Shown here: one piece after another, positions 11,878 to 22,502 of the stretch
Numbering within the stretch: the stretch's first letter is position 1
How the letters are laid out: each line of letters opens with the position of its first letter
Assembly (NCBI GenBank): GCA_002803225.1
Contig: NXFV01000403.1
Location: 1 to 64,000, forward strand
DNA length: 64,000 nucleotides
DNA from: Gamarada debralockiae
Taxonomy: Eukaryota > Ascomycota > Leotiomycetes > Helotiales > Hyphodiscaceae
Direction of reading: 5' to 3'
Notes under the pieces: model-generated
The model's database searches: none
What the model was told of the DNA's origin: nothing
The model's input: only the letters and a program-made list of their open reading frames with translations
Made by a program: the position numbers and the translations under genes

Positions 11878-13544
11878 ATGGGCGCCGTCTCTTCATCTCT
11901 TCGAGATGTTTATCACTCTGCCACCGTGCTTGTCGCGGGCATCGCCGAGAGCAGCGACGACTTCAATAAGTTGCTAGAACGAATCTTCCAACCACGTTTG
12001 CCAGCTGAAAATCCGACAAAATCCTTTTGGCAACAGAAGCCTCCCTTCCCCAAGCTTGTCGATATAAAGTCCAACAAGCTCCCAACTTCAGCGGACATTG
12101 TTATCATTGGATCGGGCATGTCAGGAGCAAGCATCGCACATACCATACTATACGAATGCCTTTCCATGGGAATCACGAGAAGAGTGGTGCTGGTAGAAGG
12201 AAGGACGACCTGTAGCGGTGCCACTGGTAGGAATGGAGGACATATCAAGGTCAGTCCTTTTGCAGAATACGCGAGATACAAAAAGAGATTTGGCGAACGG
12301 AGTGCGAAAAAGATCGTGGCCTTCTATATGAAGCATCTACCACTTCTTACCGAGCTTTCTCGTGTTGAGGGGCACGAGAAGGGCGAAGCCCGAGAAGTTC
12401 TGGCTGTTGACGCATTTACGGAACCGACCATGATGGACAAGGCTACCAAAGCGGTAGAGCTCCTGAGAATGGATCTGCCTGAGATTGCAAAAGGAATTGA
12501 GATACTAGGCAAGGAGGAGTTGCAAGAGGTGAGCTGCGTCGGTGTATACATACCGGTGGAGAAACTGACCATGATTAGCGCTTTGGGTTCAGCGAACTGT
12601 TTGTAGGCGGAATCACATCCGTCAGCGGTGCCATGTGGCCATATCGTTTCGTCACTTCCGTCTTCGAGTCCCTCCTTTCGAAGTTTTCCACCGATTTTTC
12701 GATCGAAACTGGAACAATGGTCGAGTCGATTGAATGCACGACCGGGGCTGACAAGCCGTTTCTGTTAAAGACCTCTCGCGGAGACATTGCAGCCGCCCAC
12801 GTCATCCATGCCACGGAAGCATTCGCAGCTCAATTGATACCTGGCCTGAAGGGCAAGCTCTTCCCTTTGCGTGGGCAGATGTCTGCTCAAAGGCCAGGCA
12901 AATCATTCCCCAGAAATGATGGCGGCGTGTCCTGGCTGGTGGTTGGCAAGCATGACTACGAGTATATCTCACAACGCCCTGGCCTGCCAGATGCAGAAGA
13001 CGGTCTTGGCGCTGAGATCATGATAGGCGGGGCAACAACTCGGACTGATGATCGCGGCCTAGGACAAGTTGGGCAGTGGGGAGACGATGAGCTCGTCCAC
13101 TCGATTGGATCGTACCTCTCTGGAACCTTGTCCCTTACCTTCAGTCCCAAAACCTGGGGAGAGGATGCCGACGGCTCGAGAGTGAAAGACATGTGGACGG
13201 GACTTATGGGCTTCACAGCAGACATGATGCCTCTCGTCGGTCAGCTGTCTCCAAGTCTTACCAAACGGACAGTCAAAGGGCCTACGAGTAAACACGAGAC
13301 AAGCCATCAAGTGCCTGGGCCATCCGAATGGATATCTGCAGGATTCAACGGCTCCGGAATGGTACTTGCATGGCTAAGTGGTGTTGCTACAGGGCTCATG
13401 GTCCTGGGACGTGAGAATGTGCAGTCTGAAGGAAATGTTGGTAGGCCGGATGGCACTGTACGTGATTGGCTTCCAGAGGAGTTTATCTGTTCTCCGGAGA
13501 GAATTTCTCGCAGTAGCATCTACGAATTTCCAAAACTTATATAA
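11878..13544 (+). CDS. DAO-type FAD-dependent oxidoreductase
   Basis: Two exons (11878-12528 and 12579-13544) separated by a 50-bp intron encode 538 residues. The dinucleotide-binding fold starts late, at about residue 73, with the GSGMSG glycine motif (residues 78-83), an acidic residue at the end of the second strand (VVLVEGR), and GATGRNGGHIK, the usual FAD-contacting loop of the DAO superfamily (Pfam DAO, PF01266). SGAMWPYRFV and a C-terminal ISAGFNGSGM block, also FAD-binding, complete the fold. Such enzymes oxidise amines, amino acids or related C-N bonds and produce hydrogen peroxide or a reduced acceptor. There is no clear signal peptide. It lies between a transporter and an amidase, so I infer a role in breaking down a nitrogen-containing compound. 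The substrate is unknown. Confidence 0.85.
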
Positions 13545-14284
13545 CCTTGGCGCACGTGCAGCATTCTTAGCTCCCTGGAAAGGGGTGTTAGTTAGAATAA
13601 AATCTTATCTGTATTCTAAAGAGGGTCTCTTCTGCTTCATGCGAATAAGTGCTATCACTGTCGGCCGTACTTGTGGTTTCAGCATCACGGATGAGATGCT
13701 GCATCCCATCATGTCCGTCGGGTCTAGACATTGAAAAGAATTGATCAGCTTTGGCGCACAGAAGTCAACCCTATCCACAGGCTCGCTCCGAACAGCTTAT
13801 CTTTCCATTGGTGCCAGCTACAACCGAAGCTTGAGAATTAACGAGGCCTGAGTCGACTGTGATTCGTTCTACACGACTGAATAGCCAGCTGCGTCGCGTA
13901 TCTGCATACCTAATACTATATGGAATGTGCAGAGTTTGTACCCCACCGCGCAACGTTCCATAAATGGTGGAATTGCGACAACGGGTGGCGTAACACCATA
14001 CCCTCCAAAAATAGTCAGTCATTTGAATCTGTCTGCGCACAGGAGTGTCCTTGTACTAGACAGCCTGGGGAAACAAGTAGCTTCAAAAACCTACCAGATC
14101 CGCTTTCCTGTATCACAAATTGGGGCGCGCAATTGAAACTGATTGGTGCAAAACAAGACCATGGAGTCTCCCCAAGTTCCACAAACATCCTCAAAACCAG
14201 CGTGGTAGAGTCCAGTCTCGATTCACGGTTTCTGTGCTCGCCTCAAACCAACCCATCGAACTCCTAGTTCCGATTAACTCAATT
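13545..14284. other. No gene seen
   Basis: Spacer of 740 bp between the FAD oxidoreductase and the amidase. It should contain the terminator of the first and the promoter of the second. No conserved motif or coding frame is convincing. Confidence 0.4.
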
Positions 14285-16225
14285 ATGGGTGATATGTCCT
14301 ATTCTACGTGGAAAACGATTGCTGCGAAAAGGCAAGCCGAAAACTTCGCGAAAATTCCTGAGCAATGGCGCCTTCCAGACGAAGTCATCCTTCGGATATC
14401 CAAGGATTCTCCTACCAGTGTACTCAAAATCCCATACACTTGTGGTATCCTGTCGACATCAGAGCTTGAGATAACAGAGAATTTCACAGCAACAGAGTTG
14501 GCGCTCAAATTGGCATCTGGACAATTGAAAGCCGTCGCTGTGACTGAGGCGTTTTGCAAACGCGCAGCTATTGCCCAGCAACTGGTAAAGCCTTGACTTC
14601 CATGATCCGAGAAAACACAAGCAGCACGAGCTAATAGCCTCAGGTCAATTGTTTGACTGAGACCTTTTTCGAAAGAGCAATGGAAAGAGCTGAGTTCTTA
14701 GACCAACATCTTGCTGAGAAAGGGAAGCCTATTGGACCATTACATGGCCTACCCATCAGCCTTAAGGTCAAAATGCATTCTGAATCTCAGCATTCTCTTT
14801 TTCTGACTGGCCAAGTAGGACAGTTTCAACATTCGGGGGATTCCATCTACGCTCGGGTTTCTGTCATTCGATGAATTGCCACTTCCAGACGAGAACTCGC
14901 CTCTTGTCGATATTTTACTTTTGCTAGGAGCAGTATTATATGTTAAAACAAACATTCCGCAGACTCTCATGGTGAGTACTCGACTGCCATGTTTGAATGG
15001 AGACAGCCTGGGCACCCGAATCTTGCTAACTCAACTAGACTGCTGATTCAGACAACAATCTCTTCGGGCGTACACTGAATCCTTCAAAGCTCATACTCAC
15101 TGCTGGAGGAAGTAGTGGGGGAGAAGGAGCACTTATAGCGCTGCGCGGATCAATCCTAGGCGTTGGAACGGATATCGGGGGATCAATCCGAATCCCAGCG
15201 CTTTGCTGCGGCACTTACGGCTTTAAACCTTTTGCCAATCGTATGCCTTACGGTAGACAGCGATCAGCAAGTCGCCTGGAGGCACCGGGGGTCATCGCTT
15301 CTGCTGGTCCGCTTGCGACATCTGCGGAAGATCTGCATCTGTTTCTGAGCACTGTGCTGGGTATGGGGAAACCTTGGGATCTCGATGCTACTGCACACTG
15401 TATACCGTGGCGAGAATTGGCTATCGGACGGCCGTTGCGCGTAGGTGTCATCCTCGAAGACCCAGGTCACCCTGTGAGTTCTCCTGTTATGCGAACCCTG
15501 AAAACTGCTATGCAGAAGGTGGAAGCCGCTGGGCATAATGTAACTATCCTAACATCGTTTCCTCCCCTCAAAGCCTCAACGCGAATGTGTTGGAGGTTCT
15601 TCGAAGGCGACCCCAAGGGGACAACCCTCAGACATATTGAAAATGGGCGAGAACCTCAAGTCCCATCCGTCCAACGCGCGCTTGCAAAGGCCTTACTTTC
15701 GAGGACCGACACATCCTCCAGGCCATTGGAAATGGACGAACTTTACGACCTCAACAAGAAGCGCACTGCTCTGAAGAATATGTGGAGAGAAATATTCGTA
15801 AACAACGATTTCGACGCGATAATGCTCCCAGCAAACACTACACCTGCCCCTCCTCATGACCAGTGGGATACACCTTGTTACACCTCATTGTTGAATCTGC
15901 TCGATGTATGCCAGCCCGATGAGATACAGTTTCTATAATCTAACAAATTCATAGTATCCAGGCTCTATCATCCCGTTCTTGGCTGCCGACAAAAACATCG
16001 ATGCGGCGGACCCAAGAATTCCGAACTGTAAGTAATCATAGGCACCCGGGAGTAACTATAGTTGGCTGATATGGACCTCTTGCAGACGATCCAGAAGCAG
16101 AACATGGTGCTCCTTGTTCAATTCAGCTCATGGCCAGGTGTCAGCATGATGAAGAGCTCGCCGAGATCACGAGCATTGTTGCAAAGGTATTGCAAGAGGC
16201 TACTTCTTTTGAAACAGAGCGATGA
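14285..16225 (+). CDS. Amidase (amidase-signature family)
   Basis: Six exons (14285-14584, 14644-14766, 14819-14971, 15039-15905, 15955-16027, 16086-16225) encode 551 residues, the usual length of fungal acetamidase-type enzymes. The Ser-cisSer-Lys triad is complete. Lys141 sits in LPISLKDSF, Ser217 in GGSSGGEGAL, and Ser241 in GTDIGGSIRIP. These are almost the same positions as in fatty-acid amide hydrolase (Lys142, Ser217, Ser241). YPGSIIPF and YDPEAEHGAP near the end are typical of the fungal branch. The enzyme should hydrolyse a carboxamide to the acid and ammonia or an amine, probably in the cytosol. All splice phases agree and I see no break. With the neighbouring FAD oxidoreductase and the regulator at 17.5 kb it may supply nitrogen from an amide. 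Substrate is not predictable. Confidence 0.9.
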
Positions 16226-16439
16226 AAGGACCTCAGATGGTTGCCTGTATCTAATATGAATCTCATTTAACTATGATCTGAATTCTTCTTCCATCTCTGT
16301 GGCGTTATAGTAAGAATGACTTTAAATTGCCATCTAGCTTGATAGTTATGCCCTGTTTGGTGAAAATAATCTATAAAGTGTTTGACTAATATAACCTAAA
16401 ATCATATTATTGAACCCGCTCGACGATCAGTTACCTCGA

Positions 16440-16933
16440 TGCTAACAACCTGGTCTTATTTTCATGCAGGATAACGCCTCTATCCATATCGCACACGCGG
16501 TCAAGCAATGGTTCCGGGATATGAGCATTCCACTGGTCGATTGGCCTCCTTACTCTCCGGATTTGAACCCAATCTGTCACGGCACCACACAGAGGTCTCA
16601 AGAAGAGCATAATGGTATTCGCACTAAGACAAGAGAAAACTAAGCTAAAGAGAGAGAGAAGAGAAGGAAAACACTGCAAGGAGTTCGAGCTTATATATGA
16701 GTTTTGCCAAGCCATGCTAGGGCAAGCAAGAGAAAATTGGGTTTTCCCCCACGGCAGGGAAAAACATTAGAGAGGGCCATTATCCAATCGAGCAGGTCTG
16801 GTGGCATCTTAAGTCTCCTGTTCTAAGAGGGTTAGAACGATTTAGCCGACCGATATTCGAACATTGCACAGACTCTATGCCATATAATGTTCAGGCAGTT
16901 ATTGATGAGAAAGGATGGCATACAAAGTACTAG
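16440..16933 (+). pseudogene. Tc1/mariner transposase C-terminal fragment, cut by a solo LTR
   Basis: Plus-strand translation reads FMQDNASIHIAHAVKQWF and then LVDWPPYSPDLNPI. This is the second and third acidic residue region of a Tc1/mariner DDE transposase. The frame is interrupted after 16574 and resumes at 16790 with EQVWWHLKSPVL, ending at the stop 16931-16933. Removing 16575-16783 and one copy of the 6-bp duplication restores the family order. The N-terminal half of the transposase is missing upstream, so it is a dead remnant. A stretch of about 200 bp after the stop is probably its 3' non-coding end. Confidence 0.75.
16575..16783 (+). mobile_element. Solo LTR, 209 bp, with 6-bp target duplication
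   Basis: It starts tgtcacggcacc and is flanked by ccaatc on both sides (16569-16574 and 16784-16789). It matches, in opposite orientation, the split LTR at 84-206 plus 3141-3248. It holds no gene. The insertion lies within the codons for Asn-Pro-Ile of the Tc1/mariner transposase, so it is younger than that copy. Confidence 0.7.
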
Positions 16934-17513
16934 GGGCACGCGGCTTTGAGTGACAGAAGAAGGCGCCTTAGTAGAAGTTTAGCTTGAGCGTGGCTAGGGC
17001 TTTTCTTTGAAAGGGCTAGAGCCTACGCCGGTCTTTTAGCTGGGAGCTTCTCGTCCACGGGCTTGCCGGCCTGCCGCTTTAAGGCGCGAGTGCCTGCTAT
17101 ATAGTTGTTGAATTATTTGCAAAGAGTAAGTCAATTGAAGGTATAGTTGTAGAGTTATAAGTATTAATAGTTTTTATAAAAAAGTAAGAGGTGGAGAAAA
17201 TCGTGATGTGTGCGATTTCGCTACTAGTTAGGTGTACTGTATAGTTCCAGTAGCGTACCCCGCCCCCGCCTTTCCATGCTCCCGGGCGCCAGACAAATCA
17301 CGGACCTCCTTATCTCACTTCGGAACTAGAAGGCATTGGAAATAATTCCAATCTGGAATGCCATTACCACCCGCACTCTTTCTGAACTTCTCTCCTCACA
17401 GCATCCTGAGCGAGCGAAAGTCCATTGAAGGAGACGGAAGACAGAAGACACGAAACAGAGGACTGCTTACACAGAACTCGACACTATCCTCACCTCTTCT
17501 GCCTCGCCTACAG
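16934..17513. other. Decayed transposon end and promoter of the regulator
   Basis: 16940-17250 is probably the 3' non-coding end of the Tc1/mariner remnant, with inverted blocks such as aaggcgcctta and ttaaggcgcg. 17340-17513 is CT/AC-rich and is the likely promoter and leader of the Zn2Cys6 gene. No separate gene seen. Confidence 0.4.
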
Positions 17514-19201
17514 ATGCTCGCTGACCCGCAGAATCCTCCCATCGGCTCCGCAAAGGCCAGTTACCGCCCTCATCGTCCTCCCCCTAGACTGAGAACTAAA
17601 TCTGGATGTCTGACTTGTACCTGCTCCTCGTATTCTAGTTTGCTGCACGGCTCGCTGCAATAAGGGCTGAGATGCTAATTCTTGGGCCAGGCCGCCAACG
17701 GAAGAAAAAATGCGACGAGGTGAAACCTCAATGCGCGAATTGCACCCGTATGCATATCTCTTGTTTATGGAAACGCTCTCCTTCTCGAAGCGATGTCAGC
17801 GTGTCGCAAACGTCGACGTCCTCTCCAGATAGCTCGGCTGGCGAGAAAAGCAGTATAGAAGACACACATAAGGCGCTAGATATAAGTGAGCATTGGGATG
17901 AAGCAGTGCTGTCGCGATCATCCCCGTCGAGCATCATGGGATCAGATGCTTCACAGCCAGATTCCGCAGGTGCCAGTTGCTGGTGTTCTGGGAGATTGGC
18001 CGAAGGCGATCGCGCCGTAAATTTTATGGATAGAATGACTACCGAGGACACTTATCTCATGCTCGCACATTTTCAGCGCGAGGTGATACCGACCCTCACT
18101 CACAAACATGCACACCGTGGTTACTCTGACTTCTCGTATCAATTTTCCTGGATTCCGAGCTATCCGCTGATACCGTTGGCGGTGTCTGCGACTGCCGCCA
18201 TGCATATCTCGACCACTGTTCCCAGCTACAAGCGTGTAGCATTAAGCTACTATCACCAGGCAATCCAAGGGTTGCGAGAGTCCATCTCAGGGCAAGAAAT
18301 CGACGGGTCTGAGGACTGGGTTCTAGGTGTGGTGATGCTTCTCTGCCTATTTGAAGTAAGCTCCCAACTCCATCTTTGTCTCGTTGCGATGCTAAAAACC
18401 CGCCAGAGATGGAGATATGACACCGTTCCAAACGCTGGGGAGCAGCACCTGATCGCTGCTATTCAATTATTCAAGATCCGTAGTGCTCGTCAGGCGAAAA
18501 CCCATTTCATTGCGAATAGGGCGTTCGAGCGGCTCTGCGCTGAAGGGATTGTTTATCACTGCTCCAATATTCTTCTCTCGACGGAATACAGCGATGTCGC
18601 ATTTAATCTCGATCTACTTTACGACCTCAAAGCCATCTGCGAGGAATGTCCGTTTCCTGATGCGAATATATGGTCCGTTTCGCCGACGCTTGGCCTCCCG
18701 TTTGCTTTCTTCGAGGTCATGCTACGCATTACTGCTCTCTGTCGTCCTGACCGGACCCGACACCCCACTGAGCTCGACGAGTTCTTGCTGCAACTCGACG
18801 AGTTAGAACTCATTTATGGGAACAAGCCTCAAACCGACAATCCGGATGATGGAATCAGCGCACAAAACTTCGTCCTTTCGACTCGGCTTTACATAACCGC
18901 GGCCAAAATCTTTCTCTTAGACTCTGTATCTCAGGATCAGCACCATTCACTAGCAATCCGGAACTTGGCCGAAATAGGCCTCGGTATACTAGCTATGATA
19001 GATACCTCAGCACCATTCAGCAGGTTCTATTGTTGGCCTTGCACGGTGTTGCGAGATGTAGTGGATAGCAGTTGTGATATTGCGTTTATGGATCAAATCC
19101 TAGGCAATATTCAAAGGTCTTCGGGATGCGGATACACACAAATGATGATGAGATTATCCGATTGTCGGAGAGCTAAGAGGCAGGTACCAAAAATGATGTA
19201 A
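17514..19201 (+). CDS. Zn2Cys6 transcription factor
   Basis: Exon 1 (17514-17616) ends inside the zinc cluster. Exon 2 starts at 17691, and the join gives the complete motif KSGCLTCRQRKKKCDE with six cysteines at residues 32, 35, 42, 49, 52 and 59. A further in-frame 51-bp intron is likely at 18357-18407 (gtaagc..gccag), which would give about 520 residues. The rest resembles the C-terminal fungal-specific regulatory domain of the PF11951 type, with PLIPLAVSATAAMH and DWVLGVVMLLCLFE as helices. Such proteins bind CGG-type half sites in the nucleus and often control a neighbouring cluster. It lies 1.3 kb downstream of the amidase, so it is the best candidate regulator for the MFS, oxidoreductase and amidase genes. 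That link is inferred. Confidence 0.85.
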
Positions 19202-19766
19202 ATAACAGTGAGTTAGCGTCGAGCTTCTTCTTGCCTATCACGCGCATATACTGAATACTGAAATGCTCCAGAACCTGGCCTCGGAAGCTCCTTCTCCTGA
19301 GGCAATGAACCTCGTTGAGAGATTTGGATTATTACAGCCAATCTTACGATCATTAATGAGAAGTGGATTTTGGTTCGGATAGGGCTATAATTATTTGTTC
19401 CAGGCTCCTTTGCGTAGTCTATTCAAATTTGAATTGTCTGGAATTCCATCGGACTTCGGAAACTAATCTGGCACCTCATAGTTTGTCAGTCTACAAAATA
19501 TTCCGTAGATCATCGTACAATCAGTACGACTAGGAAGGCAAAACAATAAACTGAGCAATTGAAGGACAAACATGACCTCGAGAAGGAGCGCTGGCACTTT
19601 GATGATCGCAATCATATAGGATCCGCCGTTTGGGTACGACTTTAGTTCTTGCTTATAAGATGATAATAAAATCGGCAAATATCTGCCATGCCATCCAAAT
19701 TAATTTTAATATATGCTATGCCACCTTACTAATTTCTACACCGCTCTTTGAGTTAACTTTTTCATT
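19202..19766. other. No gene seen
   Basis: Spacer of 565 bp turning AT-rich towards 19700. No supported coding region. The minus-strand frame at 19463-19678 has no recognisable domain. Confidence 0.4.
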
Positions 19767-20395
19767 TTGATGCTTTTAATACTTCAATTTATCACAATCA
19801 TTATCATGCTTGCAATTAATGACTTATTCCCTACTATTGAAAAGGCTTGGGATGCTATTAATCGTCACGTGTTGGACGAGGGAGGGTCCTACAAAGTCTA
19901 TAAGTCAGACAGTCGTCGTCATATCATCATTTGTAAAGATCTTACCTGCAAATTCAGAATTAGAATTCTTTGCTCAAGAGGAGAGGCATTGTTACTTCTA
20001 CTAGTATTCTGGGCCCTGTACTAATGCAATTGCAGCCTGCAGATTCGAGGCAGAGGATCCTTATCTCTATTTCTATTGGGTATATCGAATTACGTCTTAT
20101 CGCAAGACTTATCACAATCCTATAATGCTAGTTTCAATTGAAGAATTGCCTTTACACCCTAATGTATACCCTTCTAAGCTTATCAAGCTTCATGGACGAC
20201 TGAAGACTAAGAGAATTCGAAAGGGCGCTTGGAATCATTACACCAGGAAATGTGGAAATTGTAGGTAGACAGGCTATAGTACAAGGCATTGTACAGACCT
20301 TCCTGTGGCAAAGAATGTGCTTAGAGAAAGGGCGCGCGATCGGAACGCAATTGAGGACGGTGAGAGTAATGTGACAGTAGTGGAGGCAGGCAATT
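19767..20395 (+). pseudogene. Internally deleted Mutator-like (MULE) transposase
   Basis: The first part (about 19822-19995) encodes EKAWDAINRHVLDEGGSYK, then VYKSDSRRHIIICKD and CKFRIRI. This matches the FAR1/SWIM-type N-terminus of fungal MULE transposases. The second part (about 20207-20310) encodes TKRIRKGAWN followed by a CCHC-like zinc knuckle (CGNC, broken by one stop, then TRHC), which normally ends these proteins. The central MULE catalytic domain is missing. Element termini were not found. Confidence 0.55.
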
Positions 20396-21035
20396 AGATA
20401 GGCAAATATTAGTCAGTACTAGTAGGAGATCAAAACAGCTTCATTTATATTCAGGGGTGGTATTAGGTGGCATGGGAGTCATTAAAAACAATCCGTACGG
20501 CATGCGAGTCATAAATAATATTTTGGATGACATGGCGGTCATTTGCCGTAAAGTTTACAATGGTGGTCTCTGCCGCAACAAGCGATTATCTCTGACCTCA
20601 TCTCAATATATCCGACTTCGGGATCTAAAGCTTTGGAAGTTTGAGCGGGAGTTTTTCAGTATTGAATATGGACATATTCTCTAACCAGAAGCTACCTTAA
20701 CCTCACCCGCTTGCCCCTCCCCTGGCTAACATTGGCTCCTCCTAATCCATCAATTCCTCCTATGATGTGGAAGGCTCAATTGGCCTTGCTCTCATGCGTG
20801 TGATGGCTCTGGACCTAAATTAAGTCAGAATAATGTTTACGTGGGCACGTAGTATCTGACCCGCGCAAATATTCCGGCCAGGCGCAGAATATCAGGCTCA
20901 GTTCTTTGATACTGCAAGCAGCAGTCCCGGCAACTCATCGCAAGCAAGCATTTGGCAGCTTTTGCAAGAGGTTGCAGAAGCGCTGATTCTAATTCTCCTC
21001 CACGGAGGACCTATTCAAGGCTTCCAGAACTCTTA
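20396..21035. other. No gene seen
   Basis: Spacer of 640 bp between two transposon remnants. A short frame at 20457-20684 has the repeated wording GVINN/GVIKNN at its start but no known domain. Nothing else supported. Confidence 0.4.
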
Positions 21036-21928
21036 GGGCGCGTCATGGGCACCATAGGTCCCCAAATGACCCTTAGAACCGCACCATGGGTCCAACCTGG
21101 CCCGCGTTGGGGAAGGAGAGGTTAAACCAGCCCATGGGGGCCTCCAAACCAGTAGTGAACTGTCTTAGCGTCACACGTGAGTACACTTAAGATAATATTA
21201 TATATAGTTAAATGTAAAACACAATTACACGTGTTTTCACATATAGGAAAGCAAGTTATATAAAATCCTACGCGTTACTTTATACTCTTTATATTAAGCA
21301 CATGTTACTAAATTATCACGTTAGATAGCTTAAATTTGATTCTTTCGAGAGCTCTTGATCTTAGCTCTTGAATTCTCGAGTCTCTAGGCTCTTAGAAGAG
21401 CTTGAGCTCTCTTGGCTTATGTTCAGGTTATTTTAATCTCATTTATACCTTGATTAGCAGCTAAGACCCTGATATGTGCTAGGCTGGTACTAAGCCAGAC
21501 AGTAAAACACACTATCAAAAGCAAGCTACTTGGATCTTTCCTGTCTTACTATAAGTAATATCATTTAGAACTCAAAGTCGAAGAAGGGCAAGAGAATAAG
21601 AGAGTGAGCTTGAAAACCTACTTAAGAATTCTGAAATTAAGTCAAGTTAATTATGTGTTAAGTGATATTTTATAGATTCTTTATAATTTAAGGTAAAAAA
21701 GTTGAAAAAAAGAAGTCCTTTATAAGATTATTTAATTAGCTTAAGAAACTACAGCTTTCTAAGAAAGAAGTATCTGTAGATCACATGTGACAAGCCTTAG
21801 CCTAACCTATATATAGTGGAATACAGGTTAAATCCATAGTTGCTTGTGTCCAACTTCTCCTTGACTTGGCCTATAGTTTAGACCCATACCGCGGTGCATC
21901 GCAAACCATGACGCACTATGACGCGCCC
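21036..21928. mobile_element. TIR element of 893 bp, AT-rich, non-coding
   Basis: The ends are inverted repeats: GGGCGCGTCAT at 21036 and its complement ATGACGCGCCC ending at 21928. Both are flanked by TA, as expected of Tc1/mariner-type insertion. Imperfect inverted similarity continues inward (gcaccatgggtc against gcaccgcggtatgggtc). The interior is AT-rich and has no open frame of note, so it is a MITE or a fully decayed transposon. Confidence 0.5.
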
Positions 21929-22112
21929 TAAGAACCCTACGAAGTCACTTTTTTAGTCGCTGCAGATATACCGGGAAGCTCCTTTGCCGATCGCACACCG
22001 GCAGATATAAGATCTTCTTTCAGGTTATAAATCTGATCGAAATAGAGGTGGGCGGTACCAGAACAGCAGCCTTTTCTGCGATGCCAGATAAATAGTACTC
22101 CAAGGGGCAAAG

Positions 22113-22190
22113 TGTCGAATCAGACAATATTGTGAGGCAAAATCATGTATGTATTGATATCTAAGGAGGGAAGGATCGTGGGGTTGCCAT
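22113..22190. repeat. Dispersed 78-bp repeat, copy 2
   Basis: Counterpart of the repeat at 4521-4598, same orientation. Here it lies in a spacer about 300 bp past the stop codon of the minus-strand secreted-protein gene at 22503. Confidence 0.55.
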
Positions 22191-22502
22191 ACTAACCTGC
22201 CATGTTGCTCATTGTACGGATCGACAGTGCTCGTGAGTTGTGTCTGGATGGACCAGTTTCTACCTAACGGAGCCTGTGCAGCAAGCGCTGCACTTGGGAA
22301 TTCAATATCATCAAAACATCAACTCTGGCATTCAAATTATTTCATAGCAGTAATACAACAGATCTTGAATTCATCTCCCAGCGAAGACTCGTTCGATGAT
22401 CTTCTCGCGATGAACAGACTATATACATCATTAACAATTACCCTTTCTACTCTATGCCGTCACCCAAGCACTCTTCCTTAGCCCACACCCTCTGCAACTC
22501 GT
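22191..22502. other. No gene seen; 3' spacer
   Basis: Short spacer following the 78-bp repeat and leading to the 3' end of the minus-strand gene at 22503. The plus-strand frame at 22212-22481 has no recognisable motif. Confidence 0.4.

Noticed and set aside
4678..19201. A polyketide or peptide secondary-metabolite cluster
   Set aside because: No backbone enzyme (PKS, NRPS, terpene synthase) is present anywhere in the window.
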